From: Hyphomonadaceae bacterium
Lineage (GTDB): Bacteria; Pseudomonadota; Alphaproteobacteria; Caulobacterales; Hyphomonadaceae
Assembly (NCBI GenBank): GCA_022844475.1
Contig: JALHLR010000008.1
Coordinates: 3,295 to 49,578 of the forward strand
DNA: 46,284 bases
Direction of reading: 5' to 3'
Shown here: piece by piece, positions 7,793-17,714 of the stretch
Layout: each line of letters opens with the position of its first letter
Numbering within the stretch: position 1 is the stretch's first letter
Notes under the pieces: model-generated
The model's database searches: none
What the model was told of the DNA's origin: nothing
The model's input: the letters and a program-made list of their open reading frames with translations, nothing else
Program-made: the position numbers and the translations under genes

Positions 7793-9216
7793 CCGTTGCC
7801 TATCGGCCTGAGCGCGCCGTCCTCGAACTCGACAGCCGATTCTATCGCGAAGTGGCGCCGGCTGACTTTCCGCAGCACACGGTGCGCTGGCGCAACCAGC
7901 GGTGGGCGGAGCGGGTCGGGCTTGGCGCGCTGAGCGAGGCGGAGTGGATCGCGCATTTTGGCAAGTTCGATCCGTTGAAGGGGTCGCTGGAGACACCGCT
8001 GGCGCTGGCGTATCACGGCCATCAGTTCCAGGTTTACAATCCGCAGATCGGGGACGGACGCGGCTTCCTGTTTGCGCAGTTGCGCGACGATGCGGGCAGG
8101 CTGCTTGATCTTGGCACGAAGGGTTCGGGGCAGACGCCGTTCTCGCGATCGGGCGACGGACGGCTGACGCTGAAGGGCGGCGTACGCGAGATCATGGCGG
8201 CTTCGATGCTGGAAGCCTTCGGCGTCTACACGTCGAAGGCGTTCTCGCTGATCGAGACCGGCGAGCAGCTGCACCGCAATGACGAGCCGTCGCCGACGCG
8301 CTCGTCGGTGTTGGTGCGGCTGTCGCACAGTCATGTGCGGTTCGGGACTTTCCAGCGACTGGCCCATGGTGGGGACGCGGACGGTATCGGAAAGCTGGTC
8401 GAGTACTGCACCCGCCATTTCTATCCGCAGGCCGCCGGCGCCGACATGGCGGCGTCTGCGGTTGGACTGTTGCGCGAAGTCGTGCAGGCGACGGCCGAGC
8501 TGGCCGCATCGTGGATGGCGGCGGGTTTCGTGCACGGCGTGCTCAACACGGACAACATGGTGGTGACCGGCGAGAGCTTCGACTATGGCCCGTGGCGCTT
8601 TCTGCCGTACTCGGACCCCAGCTTCACGGCGGCGTATTTCGACGAGCGGGGACTCTATGCGTTCGGGCGCCAGCCTTCGGCGGCGTTGTGGAATCTGTCC
8701 CAGCTTGCTGAATGCCTGACGCTGCTGACAGACGTTGCTCCGCTCGAGCAGGAGCTGAGCCGTTTCGAGTTGTTCTACCGCGACGCCTTCCGAAGCCGGA
8801 TACTCGGGACGCTGGGGCTCCAGCCGGCCGGGGAGGAGGCTGATCTCGAGCTGCTGAAGACCCTGTTTGGCTGGATGGGGGCCACGCGGGCGTCCTGGCC
8901 CCAGCTGTTCTTCGACTGGTTCGGGGGCGCGGCCAGCGAGGCGCGGGCCGCCGCCAGCCCGATTGCCTCACTCTACGCAGCGCCGGACTTCGTGCCCGTC
9001 CGCGCAGCGCTGATGAGCCATGCGCCGAAGCGGCCCGAGCGGTTGGCGCATGGCTATTTCCGGGGCGAGGTTCCGGCGCGCCTGCTGATCGAGGACGTGG
9101 AATCGACGTGGGCAGAAATTGCCGAGTCAGACAACTGGACGCCATTCTACAGGCTCATGGAACGCATCGAGATGGCACGGGAGGCTCTCGCAACGGAAGC
9201 GGTTAAGCACCTGTGA
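7789..9216 (+). CDS. selO: protein adenylyltransferase SelO
   Basis: A 475-aa pseudokinase-fold AMPylator (YdiU/SelO family, usual length about 480). Visible motifs: YHGHQFQVYNPQIGDGR at 75-91, GTKGSGQTPFSRSGDGR (Lys111) at 109-125, the helix GVREIMAASM with Glu134, HGVLNTDNM (His249 to Met257, Asn253) and the metal-binding DYGP (Asp265). In studied members the inverted ATP binding mode transfers AMP to Ser/Thr/Tyr of redox proteins during oxidative stress. The C-terminal cysteine/selenocysteine of some homologues is absent: the protein ends EAVKHL. Its start overlaps the stop of the Gmad2 lipoprotein by four bases. Function assignment is strong. Confidence 0.93.
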   Translation: MTVAYRPERAVLELDSRFYREVAPADFPQHTVRWRNQRWAERVGLGALSEAEWIAHFGKFDPLKGSLETPLALAYHGHQFQVYNPQIGDGRGFLFAQLRDDAGRLLDLGTKGSGQTPFSRSGDGRLTLKGGVREIMAASMLEAFGVYTSKAFSLIETGEQLHRNDEPSPTRSSVLVRLSHSHVRFGTFQRLAHGGDADGIGKLVEYCTRHFYPQAAGADMAASAVGLLREVVQATAELAASWMAAGFVHGVLNTDNMVVTGESFDYGPWRFLPYSDPSFTAAYFDERGLYAFGRQPSAALWNLSQLAECLTLLTDVAPLEQELSRFELFYRDAFRSRILGTLGLQPAGEEADLELLKTLFGWMGATRASWPQLFFDWFGGAASEARAAASPIASLYAAPDFVPVRAALMSHAPKRPERLAHGYFRGEVPARLLIEDVESTWAEIAESDNWTPFYRLMERIEMAREALATEAVKHL

Positions 9217-9334
9217 CACGCGCTGCTGCCTGATATCGCGCCGAAAACTCTGGCGCGGAGGCGTGCTGTCTACGGGTTTGTTAACGGTTTCGGCCCGAAA
9301 TTGACGCTCCACATTTCTCAGGCCCAACGCGTCG

Positions 9335-12124
9335 ATGTCGTCAGCTCCCTTTCCGATGGGCTCGGCTTCACCTCCCGAGGTGATCGAGCGCTGTTTTGCC
9401 AGCGCGACGGAGCATTTCCTCAACGCCGCCACCGAGTCGTTCGCGCTGATCGACCAGGACGGCCGCGTGATCCGCGCCAACATCGCCTATCGGCGCCTGA
9501 CCGGCCCCGCAGGCGGCGCGCATGACGCCTCTATCCTGTCCTATGTCGAGGCGGATGGGCGCGAGGCGGTTCGCGAGACGCTGCGCAATCTGAACGAGAA
9601 GGCGCCCGCACGAACGACGCAGATCCGATTCCGAATCGGCCACGAAACGCGCCTGATCGACGCCGACCTGACCTGGCTTGATTCCTCCGGCTTCATCTCG
9701 TTCGTCGGTCGTGACGTGACCAAGCAGAACCTGCTCGCGCGTGAGCGGCAGGAGACGGCCGCCTCGCGCGATGCTGTGGAGCAGGTCGGCGATATCGGCC
9801 ACTGGCGGACGGGACGCGACCTCAAGCTGCATTGCACGCCGGGGGCCGCGCGCATTCTCGGGCTCGATCCGGCAGCACCGCCACTACTGCTCTCCGACCT
9901 CGCCGACATGATCCTGCCGGAAGATCGGGCGACCGCGGTCGCTGGCGCGCGCGAAGCTTTCGACAAGCGCCGCCCCGTGAAACACACATTCCACATTCGC
10001 CGCGCTGATGGCACGACGCGGATGATCCGCATCGCCGGGGCGCCGTCGATCGATGCGCGTGGCCAGGTCGAGTCCATGAATGGCGTGATCGTAGACAAGA
10101 CCGATGGCCATGTGGCCCTGCAGGCGGCGCTCAACGCCGATTCCACCGTGCGGCGTTTCGTGCAGGCGGCGCCGATGCCTATCTGCATGTGCGACAAGGA
10201 AATGCGCATCATGATGGCCAGCGCGAGCTGGATCGCGGAGCAGAAGCTGACCGAGGAAGAGGTTCTCGGCCGCAATGTCTATGACATTCTGACATGGCTG
10301 CCCGAGAAGTGGCGTGCCATGCACCGGCAGGTCATGCGCGGCGAGTCCATGAGCCATGACCGCGATCCCTATGTTGGCGCCAATGGCCGCGAGCGCTGGC
10401 TGAAATGGTCTTCAGCGCCGTGGTATGGCGGCGATGGCGAGATCGGCGGCATCATCTCGGTGCATGAAGACGTCACCAAGCTGGTACGCGCACAGCACGA
10501 GGTTGAGTCCTCGAAGGAGAGGTTGTCCTTCGGCATGGCGATTACCCAGATGATGATCTGGGAGCTCGATTTCGAGAAGCGCGAAACCTATCTCGAAGGC
10601 GAGTGGAAGCATTTCTTCCCGCAGCGGCCGACGTTCGACTCGCTGACCGGCGGCGACGCCTGCATTCATCCGGCCGACCGCGACATCGTCAGCAACAAGT
10701 GGCGCGCGCACCTCGCGGGCGGGGCGCCTTACACCGTCGAATACCGTGTGCAGTTCGGCGATGGCAGAGAAATGTGGCATGCGGCGTCGATCCGCATTCT
10801 CAAGACCATCAAGGGATCGCCTGCACGCGCGTTCGCGGTGATCCAGGACATAACGGCGCGCAAGCTGATCGAGCTGAAGGCGATGGAGGCCGAACAGCGG
10901 GCGCTCGTTGCGGCGGCTGCCAAGTCGGACTTCCTGTCCAACATGAGCCACGAGATCCGGACGCCTCTCAACGGAGTGCTGGCTGTCTCCGAAGTGCTGG
11001 CGCGCACGCCACTGGACGACCGGCAGGGCGAAATGGTGCGTCTGATTTCAACATCAGGCCGGACGCTGCTGCGCGTTATGGATGATCTTGTCGAGTTCTC
11101 GCGGCTGGAGGGCGATGATATCCAGTTCGATATCCGGCCGTTCGAGCTGGAAGAGACGCTGCGCAACACCTGTGAGGCGGCGCGGACGCGGGCCGAGGCC
11201 AAGGGTCTGCAGTTCGAGACATTCGTGTCGGCAAGCTGCGATGGCGTTTTCCGCGGCGATCCGGTGCGGATCGGGCAGGTGCTTGGCAACCTGCTGAACA
11301 ATGCGGTGAAGTTCACTGAGCAGGGCCACATCAGCGTTTCAGCGCATGTCGAGGATTTGCCTGATGGCGCAACGCAACTGCGCCTTTCAGTGACAGACAG
11401 CGGCATTGGCTTTCCGCCTGAAGTAGCGGAGCGGATTTTCGAGCGGTTCGAACAAGCCGACATTTCGACGTCGCGGCGCTTTGGCGGCCTTGGGCTTGGA
11501 CTGTCGATCGTCAAGCGGCTGGTCGAACTCATGAACGGCAAGGTGACAGCGCACTCAAGGGAAGGCGAAGGCTCCACGTTCGAAGTGGTCGCGCCGATTT
11601 CGCGCGATCGCATTGCTGCGCTTGGCGCCATGACGGCCGTCGCGGTCGAGGATTTCGACGCGGAGACCAATCTCGACAATCTCAGGCTGCTGGTTGCCGA
11701 AGACAATCCCATGAACCGCCGCGTTGTGGAATTGCTGCTGGCGCAGAGCGGGCTGCACATAACCTTTGCAGAGAACGGCAAGGAAGCGGTCGAGAAATTC
11801 TCGGCAAGCAAGTTCGATCTTGTGTTGATGGACCTGCAGATGCCGATCATGGGCGGCCTTGCGGCGATGCGGGCGATACGGGCGTGGGAGAAAGCTCAGG
11901 CCCGGATTCCGACGCCGATGCTTGCCGTGTCCGCCAACGCAACGGATGAGCACGTCATCGAGGCGAAGGAAGCAGGCGCAGACGATCACGTCGCCAAGCC
12001 CATCGTTCGGGAAATACTCTTCGAGGCGATTGCCCGCCACGCGCGCCCGGCGCGCGGGCCGGAAAGCTCGTCGAAGCTGGGCGATGACGATTTCGACCTG
12101 GATGCGTTCGGCATCGCGGTTTGA
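9335..12124 (+). CDS. hybrid sensor histidine kinase with four PAS domains and a receiver
   Basis: A 929-aa soluble hybrid kinase. Four PAS-type modules can be traced at about 20-130, 145-265, 270-390 and 395-525 (the last PAC reads IQDITARKLIE). HisKA carries the phospho-acceptor in FLSNMSHEIRTPLNGVL (His539). The HATPase has NLLNNAVKFT, DSGIGF and GLGLGLSIVKRL, and a C-terminal receiver (about 785-905) has the acidic pair in VAEDNPMNRR, phospho-acceptor Asp833 in LVLMDLQMPIMGG and the conserved Lys near AKPIVRE. No membrane segment is evident, so it senses an intracellular cue. No cognate regulator or phosphotransferase gene is adjacent. Start is uncertain: the ATG at 9335 has no clear Shine-Dalgarno and 9356 is possible. 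Confidence 0.9.
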   Translation: MSSAPFPMGSASPPEVIERCFASATEHFLNAATESFALIDQDGRVIRANIAYRRLTGPAGGAHDASILSYVEADGREAVRETLRNLNEKAPARTTQIRFRIGHETRLIDADLTWLDSSGFISFVGRDVTKQNLLARERQETAASRDAVEQVGDIGHWRTGRDLKLHCTPGAARILGLDPAAPPLLLSDLADMILPEDRATAVAGAREAFDKRRPVKHTFHIRRADGTTRMIRIAGAPSIDARGQVESMNGVIVDKTDGHVALQAALNADSTVRRFVQAAPMPICMCDKEMRIMMASASWIAEQKLTEEEVLGRNVYDILTWLPEKWRAMHRQVMRGESMSHDRDPYVGANGRERWLKWSSAPWYGGDGEIGGIISVHEDVTKLVRAQHEVESSKERLSFGMAITQMMIWELDFEKRETYLEGEWKHFFPQRPTFDSLTGGDACIHPADRDIVSNKWRAHLAGGAPYTVEYRVQFGDGREMWHAASIRILKTIKGSPARAFAVIQDITARKLIELKAMEAEQRALVAAAAKSDFLSNMSHEIRTPLNGVLAVSEVLARTPLDDRQGEMVRLISTSGRTLLRVMDDLVEFSRLEGDDIQFDIRPFELEETLRNTCEAARTRAEAKGLQFETFVSASCDGVFRGDPVRIGQVLGNLLNNAVKFTEQGHISVSAHVEDLPDGATQLRLSVTDSGIGFPPEVAERIFERFEQADISTSRRFGGLGLGLSIVKRLVELMNGKVTAHSREGEGSTFEVVAPISRDRIAALGAMTAVAVEDFDAETNLDNLRLLVAEDNPMNRRVVELLLAQSGLHITFAENGKEAVEKFSASKFDLVLMDLQMPIMGGLAAMRAIRAWEKAQARIPTPMLAVSANATDEHVIEAKEAGADDHVAKPIVREILFEAIARHARPARGPESSSKLGDDDFDLDAFGIAV

Positions 12125-12234
12125 GTTCTGTGCGCCGTCAGGCGTCTGCCCGGTTCTTCCCTTCAACCTTGAAACACTGTCGCTGAAGGCTGGGCGCGCA
12201 GGCGCCCGACATTCCGCTGCCATGGATCGAGCGC

Positions 12235-12981
12235 TCAGCCCTTCAGGGTGAGGCGGAAGACGTCACCGACGGTGCCGGGGGCGAAGACGCCGAACATGAT
12301 CAGTCCGAGCGTTAGAACGTGCAGCGCGGTGATCAGGGCGGTGATCGTCACGAAGCCCGGTTTGTAGGTCTTGTGGCGCAGCACGTGCTGGGCAAGCAGG
12401 CCGCCAACGATGCCGAAGGTCAGGTCGGCGAGGTGCAGGCGGCGTTCGGGCGCGCGCCACTCGCGCTTTTCGGCTGCGCGCTTGTCGGCCTGATAGAACA
12501 GGAAGGTCGCGATGCCGCCGATGATGTAGAGCAGGCCGACCCACTCAGGAAGATGGTCGAGCATGACGTTGTTGCCGATGAGCACAATGATCGTTGCGGC
12601 GGCGGCGGTTCGCATCGAGATGTGCCGCATGCCGGGACGTGGCTCGCGGCGATGTTTGCTGGCGGGCGCTGGCGCGGAACGGATGTCCGCGATTGGTGAA
12701 GCCGGGGATGTCTGTGTCCCGGATTGCGACGCATTGCCAGCGGCGGGCGCGGCGGCGGAGAGAGGCGGCGCCTCAATGATGCGCACCTTGAGAGCTGCCG
12801 GGCGGCCGTTGGCGCCGGCGCCGACTTCATAGGTGAGTTTGTCGCCGGGCCTGGGGCGCTCGTTGCTCTTCCCGATCGATTTCATGTGGACGTAGATCTT
12901 GCCGGCGGCGCCGGGGCGGCGAATGAAGCCGAAACCCCGGGCGTCGTGCCAATCCTCGAGTATGCCGTTTTCGCGCGTCAC
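12235..12981 (-). CDS. cold-shock domain fused to DUF1294 membrane domain
   Basis: Residues 5-66 form a cold-shock domain with RNP1-like GFGFI (16-20) and RNP2-like IYVHM (29-33), predicted to bind single-stranded nucleic acid. A Pro/Ala/Ser linker (about 72-120) leads to four predicted membrane segments (about 125-141, 146-163, 185-199, 211-232); the last three make the DUF1294 module with DKRAA and LRHKTYK between them. Function of this architecture is unknown; it would place an RNA-binding domain at the inner membrane. Start is GTG at 12981, supported by the position of the cold-shock motif although GAGGGG lies very close. Only 15 bases separate it from acs upstream on the same strand, so the two are likely co-transcribed. 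Confidence 0.85.
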   Translation of the reverse strand: MTRENGILEDWHDARGFGFIRRPGAAGKIYVHMKSIGKSNERPRPGDKLTYEVGAGANGRPAALKVRIIEAPPLSAAAPAAGNASQSGTQTSPASPIADIRSAPAPASKHRREPRPGMRHISMRTAAAATIIVLIGNNVMLDHLPEWVGLLYIIGGIATFLFYQADKRAAEKREWRAPERRLHLADLTFGIVGGLLAQHVLRHKTYKPGFVTITALITALHVLTLGLIMFGVFAPGTVGDVFRLTLKG

Positions 12982-12996
12982 CCCCTCGGGGTAACC

Positions 12997-14964
12997 CTAT
13001 TTGTTTGCGCGGTTCCTAACGAGATCGTCGACAACTGTCGGGTCGGCCAGAGTTGATGTGTCGCCGAGGTTGGAAAAGTCGTTTTCGGCGATTTTCCGGA
13101 GGATGCGCCGCATGATTTTTCCGGAGCGGGTTTTCGGCAGGCCCGGGGCGAACTGGATCACGTCGGGTGAGGCGATCGGGCCGATCTCCTTGCGGACCCA
13201 GTTCACCAGTTCCTTGCGGAGCTCGTCGGTGGGCGCCTCGCCCGCCATCAGCGAGACATAGGCGTAGATGCCCTGACCCTTGATGGCGTGGGGGTAACCG
13301 ACCACGGCGGATTCGGCCACTTTCGGATGCGCAACGAGCGCGCTTTCGACTTCAGCTGTGCCAAGCCGGTGGCCGGAGACGTTGATGACGTCGTCGACGC
13401 GGCCAGTGATCCAGTAATAGCCGTCAGCGTCGCGGCGGCAGCCGTCGCCTGTGAAGTACTTGCCAGGATAAGTGCGGAAGTAGGTGTCGACGAAGCGTCC
13501 ATGGTCTCCGTAGACGGTGCGCATCTGGCCAGGCCACGAGTCGAGGATGCAGAGATTGCCGGAGGTCGCGCCTTCGAGCACCTCGCCTTTGTCGTCGACG
13601 AGTTGCGGGCGGATCGAGAAGAAGGGTTTGGCGGCCGAGCCGGGTTTCAGGGCATGGGCGCCGGGGAGGGGCGTCATCAGCGTGGCGCCAGTTTCCGTCT
13701 GCCACCATGTGTCGACGATGGGGCAGCGCATCTCGCCGACAGTGCGGTAGTACCACTCCCACGCTTCCGGGTTGATGGGTTCGCCGACGGAGCCCATGAG
13801 GCGGAGGGATTTGCGCGACGAGCTGGTCACGAAATGATCGCCCGCGCCCATGAGCGCGCGCAGCGCGGTGGGGGCGGTGTAGAAGATCGTCACTTTATGT
13901 TTGTCGATCGTCTTCCAGAAGCGCGAGGCGTCGGGCCAGACGGGGATACCTTCGAACATCACGCTGGTCGCGGCGTTCGCGAGCGGGCCGTAGACGACGT
14001 AGGAGTGGCCGGTGACCCAGCCGACATCGGCGGTGCACCAGAAGACGTCGCCTGGCTTGTAGTCGAAGACGATCTCGTGGGTCATCGAGGCCCAGACGAG
14101 GTAGCCGCCCGTGGTGTGCATCACGCCCTTGGGCTTTCCGGTGGAGCCAGAGGTGTAGAGGATGAAGAGCGGGTCTTCTGCGTTCATCTCCTCGGGCTCG
14201 CAGTCGTCGGTCTCGTTCTTGGCAAGGACCGAATAGTAGTGGTCGCGGCCGTGCTGCAGCTTGATGTCGCCGCCCGTGCGCTTGACGACGATCACAGACT
14301 TTACCGTCGACTGTGCTCCGAGTTTGTCGAGTGCTTCGTCGACATTGGCCTTGAGCGGGATCGGCTTGCCGCCGCGCACGCCTTCATCGGCGGTGATGAT
14401 GCAGGAGGATGTGCAATCCTCGATCCGGCCCGCGAGGGCTTCAGGTGAGAAGCCGCCGAAGACGACGGAGTGGATGGCGCCGATGCGGGCGCAGGCGAGC
14501 ATGGCGTAGGCCGCCTCGGGGATCATCGGCAGGTAGATGGTGACACGATCGCCCTTCTTGACGCCCTGGGTCTTCAGCACGTTGGCGAAGCGGCAGACCT
14601 CGGAATAGAGCTCGGCATAGCTGATGTGCTTCGAGACAGACGGGTCGTCGCCCTCGAAGATGAAGGCGGTCACGTCGGCCTTGGCAGGCAGGTGACGGTC
14701 GATGCAGTTCACCGACACGTTGAGCGTGCCGTCCTCGAACCATTTGACGTGAAGGTCGGCGGGGTTGTTGGTCTTCGAGATGTCCCAGTTGACGTTCTTG
14801 ACCCTGGTGTAGGGTCGCATCCAGCGCAGGCGCTTGCCGTGTTCGCGCCAGAATGCCTCCGGGTCGGCGACCGAGGCGGCGTACATCGACGCGTATTTTT
14901 CCGCGTTCACATGGGCCCTGGCCGCGAAATCTGGCGGGACTGGATAGACGGCGGACTCGGACAT
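12997..14964 (-). CDS. acs: acetate--CoA ligase
   Basis: A 655-aa AMP-forming acetyl-CoA synthetase (usual length about 650). P-loop [15 protein letters not shown], substrate motif WWQTETG with the Trp that restricts the pocket to acetate, [26 protein letters not shown], and the C-terminal [11 protein letters not shown] with Lys616, the lysine that is reversibly acetylated in studied enzymes. Reaction: acetate + ATP + CoA gives acetyl-CoA + AMP + PPi, in the cytosol. GGGAG precedes the ATG. Downstream and very close is the cold-shock/DUF1294 gene. The divergent neighbour is a Baeyer-Villiger-type monooxygenase, with about 216 bases between the two starts. Complete and unremarkable. Confidence 0.96.
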   Translation of the reverse strand: MSESAVYPVPPDFAARAHVNAEKYASMYAASVADPEAFWREHGKRLRWMRPYTRVKNVNWDISKTNNPADLHVKWFEDGTLNVSVNCIDRHLPAKADVTAFIFEGDDPSVSKHISYAELYSEVCRFANVLKTQGVKKGDRVTIYLPMIPEAAYAMLACARIGAIHSVVFGGFSPEALAGRIEDCTSSCIITADEGVRGGKPIPLKANVDEALDKLGAQSTVKSVIVVKRTGGDIKLQHGRDHYYSVLAKNETDDCEPEEMNAEDPLFILYTSGSTGKPKGVMHTTGGYLVWASMTHEIVFDYKPGDVFWCTADVGWVTGHSYVVYGPLANAATSVMFEGIPVWPDASRFWKTIDKHKVTIFYTAPTALRALMGAGDHFVTSSSRKSLRLMGSVGEPINPEAWEWYYRTVGEMRCPIVDTWWQTETGATLMTPLPGAHALKPGSAAKPFFSIRPQLVDDKGEVLEGATSGNLCILDSWPGQMRTVYGDHGRFVDTYFRTYPGKYFTGDGCRRDADGYYWITGRVDDVINVSGHRLGTAEVESALVAHPKVAESAVVGYPHAIKGQGIYAYVSLMAGEAPTDELRKELVNWVRKEIGPIASPDVIQFAPGLPKTRSGKIMRRILRKIAENDFSNLGDTSTLADPTVVDDLVRNRANK

Positions 14965-15180
14965 GGGCGGCTCCCGTTAGGGCGTCTTGCGCGCCCCAGG
15001 CGGACTAGATCGCGCATTTCGCGGCGGGGGTGAAGGCGCAAGATGGGCGCATGAGCGGCCGGGGCGGGATTCCGCTACGTCGCGGTGCGGCAAACGCCTG
15101 CAATTGATCGCGGACAAGGGATGGCGTCTGTCTGCGCGGTCTGGTGTGATTGGAAAGACACCGAGCATCAGGACCGACCC

Positions 15181-16692
15181 ATGACCGCAGCTGCAGCGAA
15201 GAAGCCTTCGAAGGTTGAACATTTCGAAGTGCTGATCGTCGGGGCAGGGATATCGGGCGTCGGGGCGGCCTATCACCTCAAGACGCAGATGCCCGGCACG
15301 ACCTTCGTGGCGCTGGAGACGCAGGAGACGTTTGGGGGCACCTGGATCACGCACAGATATCCCGGCATCCGGTCCGACAGCGACCTGCATACCTTCGGTT
15401 ATCGCTTCAAGCCCTGGGTGGGACCGCCGATCGCGTCGGCCGAGGCGATCCTCAGCTATATGGGCGAGGTGATTTCCGAGAACGATCTCGGCAGGCACAT
15501 CCGCTTTGGACACATGATCAGGCGCGCGTCGTGGTCGGGCAAGACCAACCTGTGGACGCTGGAGGTGGAGCGCAAGTCGGACGGAGCTATGCTGACCATG
15601 ACGTGCGGCTTCCTGTGGATGTGCCAGGGCTATTACCGCCATGGCAAGGGCTACACGCCGGAATGGCCTGGCATGGAGACGTTCAAGGGCAGGATCGTGC
15701 ATCCGCAGACCTGGCCGGATGATCTCGACTACAAGGGCAAGCGGATGATCGTCATCGGCTCGGGCGCGACTGCGGCGACGCTGGTGCCGGCGGTGGCGAA
15801 CGACACGGCGCATGTGACGATGCTGCAGCGCTCGCCGACCTATTTCATCCCGGGGCGCAATGCGATCGACATCGCCGAACAGCTGCGGGCGCTGCAGGTA
15901 GACGAGCACTGGATCCACGAGATCGTGCGTCGACAGATCCTGAAGAACCAGGACGACTTCACGCGGCGCTCGCGTGAGGAGCCGGAGGCGGTCAAGGCGG
16001 AGCTGCTGGGGGCTGTGAAGCTTTTTCTTGGCGAGGACTATGACATCGCCAGGCATTTCACGCCGAGCTATCGGCCGTGGCGGCAGCGCATCGCGTTCAT
16101 TCCCGACGGCGACCTGTTCCAGGGCATCGCCTCGGGCAAGGCGTCAGTGGTGACCGACGAGATCGAGCGCTTTACGGAGACGGGGCTGCTGCTGAAGTCA
16201 GGCAAAGAGCTTGAGGCGGATATCATCGTGACGGCGACGGGGTTCGACCTGCTGCCGCTGGGCGACATTGATTTTGCGATCGATGGCAAGCCTCTGAAAT
16301 TTGGCGACACTGTCACCTATCGGGGCATGATGTTCACGGGCGTGCCGAACATGGCGTGGGTGTTCGGCTACTTCCGCGCGAGCTGGACGCTGCGCGTGGA
16401 CATCATGGCGGATTTCATCTGCCGGTTGCTGACGCACATGAAGACGAAAGGCGCGTCCCGTGTGCAGGTCGCGATCCCTGAATCCATGAAGGACATGAAG
16501 CTGTCGAGCTGGATCGATCCGGAGGATTTCAATCCCGGCTATCTGATGCGTGGCATGCACCTGATGCCCAGGCGCGGCGACAAGCGCGAATGGCAGCACA
16601 CGCAGGACTATTGGGGAGAGAAGGACGAGCTGCCGAAGATCGATCTGGACGGCGAGGAATTTGTTTATGGCGGGGTAAGGGTGGAAGCCTAA
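15181..16692 (+). CDS. flavin-containing (Baeyer-Villiger-type) monooxygenase
   Basis: A 503-aa class B flavoprotein monooxygenase. N-terminal FAD Rossmann motif GAGISGVGAA (21-30), the FGGTWITHRYPGIRSDSD segment typical of Baeyer-Villiger enzymes, the fingerprint FKGRIVHPQTW matching FxGxxxHxxxW (168-178) and the NADPH Rossmann motif GSGATAAT (193-200). Such enzymes insert oxygen next to ketones or oxidise soft heteroatoms using NADPH and O2; substrate cannot be predicted. I chose the ATG at 15181, which has AGGA about seven bases upstream and lies just before the first strand; longer starts add about 20-30 residues without support. It converges with fpr, overlapping its stop by four bases (CTAA). 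Confidence 0.9.
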   Translation: MTAAAAKKPSKVEHFEVLIVGAGISGVGAAYHLKTQMPGTTFVALETQETFGGTWITHRYPGIRSDSDLHTFGYRFKPWVGPPIASAEAILSYMGEVISENDLGRHIRFGHMIRRASWSGKTNLWTLEVERKSDGAMLTMTCGFLWMCQGYYRHGKGYTPEWPGMETFKGRIVHPQTWPDDLDYKGKRMIVIGSGATAATLVPAVANDTAHVTMLQRSPTYFIPGRNAIDIAEQLRALQVDEHWIHEIVRRQILKNQDDFTRRSREEPEAVKAELLGAVKLFLGEDYDIARHFTPSYRPWRQRIAFIPDGDLFQGIASGKASVVTDEIERFTETGLLLKSGKELEADIIVTATGFDLLPLGDIDFAIDGKPLKFGDTVTYRGMMFTGVPNMAWVFGYFRASWTLRVDIMADFICRLLTHMKTKGASRVQVAIPESMKDMKLSSWIDPEDFNPGYLMRGMHLMPRRGDKREWQHTQDYWGEKDELPKIDLDGEEFVYGGVRVEA

Positions 16693-17510
16693 CCCACGAA
16701 CGCCTTCTCGATCACGAACTCGGCGGGATGCGCGTTGGAGCCTTCCCTGAGGCCGGCGTTTTCGGTGAGGACCTTGATGTCGTTGATCATGTCCATCGAT
16801 CCGCAGACCATGACGCGGTCGACGGCGGGATCGAGTGGGGGCACGCCGAGGTCGGAATAGAGCTGGCCATCTTCCATGCAGGTCGTGATGCGCTTCTGGT
16901 TGTGCCAGGGCTCACGCGTGACGGTGGTGTAGTGGACGAGGCGGTGGGCGTGCTCGCCGACCAGGGGATCATCTGCCAGGGCGGCGACGAGGTCCTGGCC
17001 GTATTTCAGTTCGCCGACTTCGCGGCAGGTGTGGGTGAGGATCACCTGCTCGAAACGCTCATAGGTGTCGGGGTCGCGGATGATCGAGGCGAAGGGCGCA
17101 ATGCCGGTGCCGGTCGAGAACAGATAAAGACGCTTGCCGGGTGTGAGTGCGTCGTGGACGAGCGTGCCGGTGGACTTGCGGCCGAGCAGGACCTTGTCGC
17201 CGGGCTGGATCAGCTGAAGTCTCGACGTGAGCGGGCCGTCAGGCGCCTTGATGGAGAAGAATTCGAGTTCCTCGTCCCAGCTCGGGCTGGCGATGGAGTA
17301 GGCGCGCAGCAGCGGTTTTCCGGTCGCGCCTTCGAGGCCGATCATCACGAACTCGCCGGAGCGGAAGCGGAAGGCGCCTGGACGCGTGATCCGGAAGGCG
17401 AACATGCGATCCGTGTAGTGTTTCACCGACAGCACAGTTTCGTCGGTCGGCGCGTTCGGCGACTTGACCGGTGTCGGGGCCGGATCTGGCTTGTCGGCAG
17501 CTTGCGTCAT
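16689..17510 (-). CDS. fpr: ferredoxin--NADP(+) reductase
   Basis: A 273-aa bacterial FNR. The FAD site motif RAYSIASP is at about 69-76, the NADP site STGTGIAPFAS at 132-142, VMVCGSMDMI near 235, and the C-terminus ends EKAFVG, as in the bacterial subclass whose terminal residues stack near the flavin. It moves electrons between NADPH and ferredoxin or flavodoxin, feeding Fe-S and oxygenase systems in the cytosol. Start at 17510 by homology length; the longer reading from 17615 is Arg/Pro-rich and unsupported. A short N-terminal extension rich in Pro and Asp is present. A palindrome upstream (17628-17640) may be its operator. It converges with the monooxygenase gene. Confidence 0.93.
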   Translation of the reverse strand: MTQAADKPDPAPTPVKSPNAPTDETVLSVKHYTDRMFAFRITRPGAFRFRSGEFVMIGLEGATGKPLLRAYSIASPSWDEELEFFSIKAPDGPLTSRLQLIQPGDKVLLGRKSTGTLVHDALTPGKRLYLFSTGTGIAPFASIIRDPDTYERFEQVILTHTCREVGELKYGQDLVAALADDPLVGEHAHRLVHYTTVTREPWHNQKRITTCMEDGQLYSDLGVPPLDPAVDRVMVCGSMDMINDIKVLTENAGLREGSNAHPAEFVIEKAFVG

Positions 17511-17627
17511 GGCGTCTGGAAGCGTCCTCGGAGGGTCCTTGCGGGCCCCGTCCGGACCCTCGCGCGCCTGTCCGGCGCAGGGTGTGGACCTAGGGGCTTG
17601 GGGCGCCAAATGCAACTAATGCCAATG

Positions 17628-17640
17628 TTTAGCAGCTAAA
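17628..17640. promoter_or_regulatory. AT-rich palindrome between fpr and the HlyD adaptor gene
   Basis: TTTAGC and GCTAAA form a perfect 6-bp dyad around a central A, inside a conspicuous AT-rich patch in the 204-base gap between the divergent fpr (start 17510) and adaptor (start 17715) genes. Its position suits an operator for one or both. The regulator is unknown. Confidence 0.4.
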
Positions 17641-17714
17641 CGGTCGCGCAGGCGGCTCGGCGGGAAACTACCGCCATAATCTCGCCCGCCACGGCTTTTT
17701 GATACCGTGGTGCG

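Noticed and set aside
15085..15180. N-terminal extension of the monooxygenase gene
   Set aside because: The extra codons include several Cys/Trp residues with no family match, and the ATG at 15181 has a better ribosome site.
17616..17714. SoxR or LysR-type box controlling fpr
   Set aside because: The TTTAGC-A-GCTAAA dyad is clear, but it matches no specific regulator consensus and no regulator gene is adjacent.
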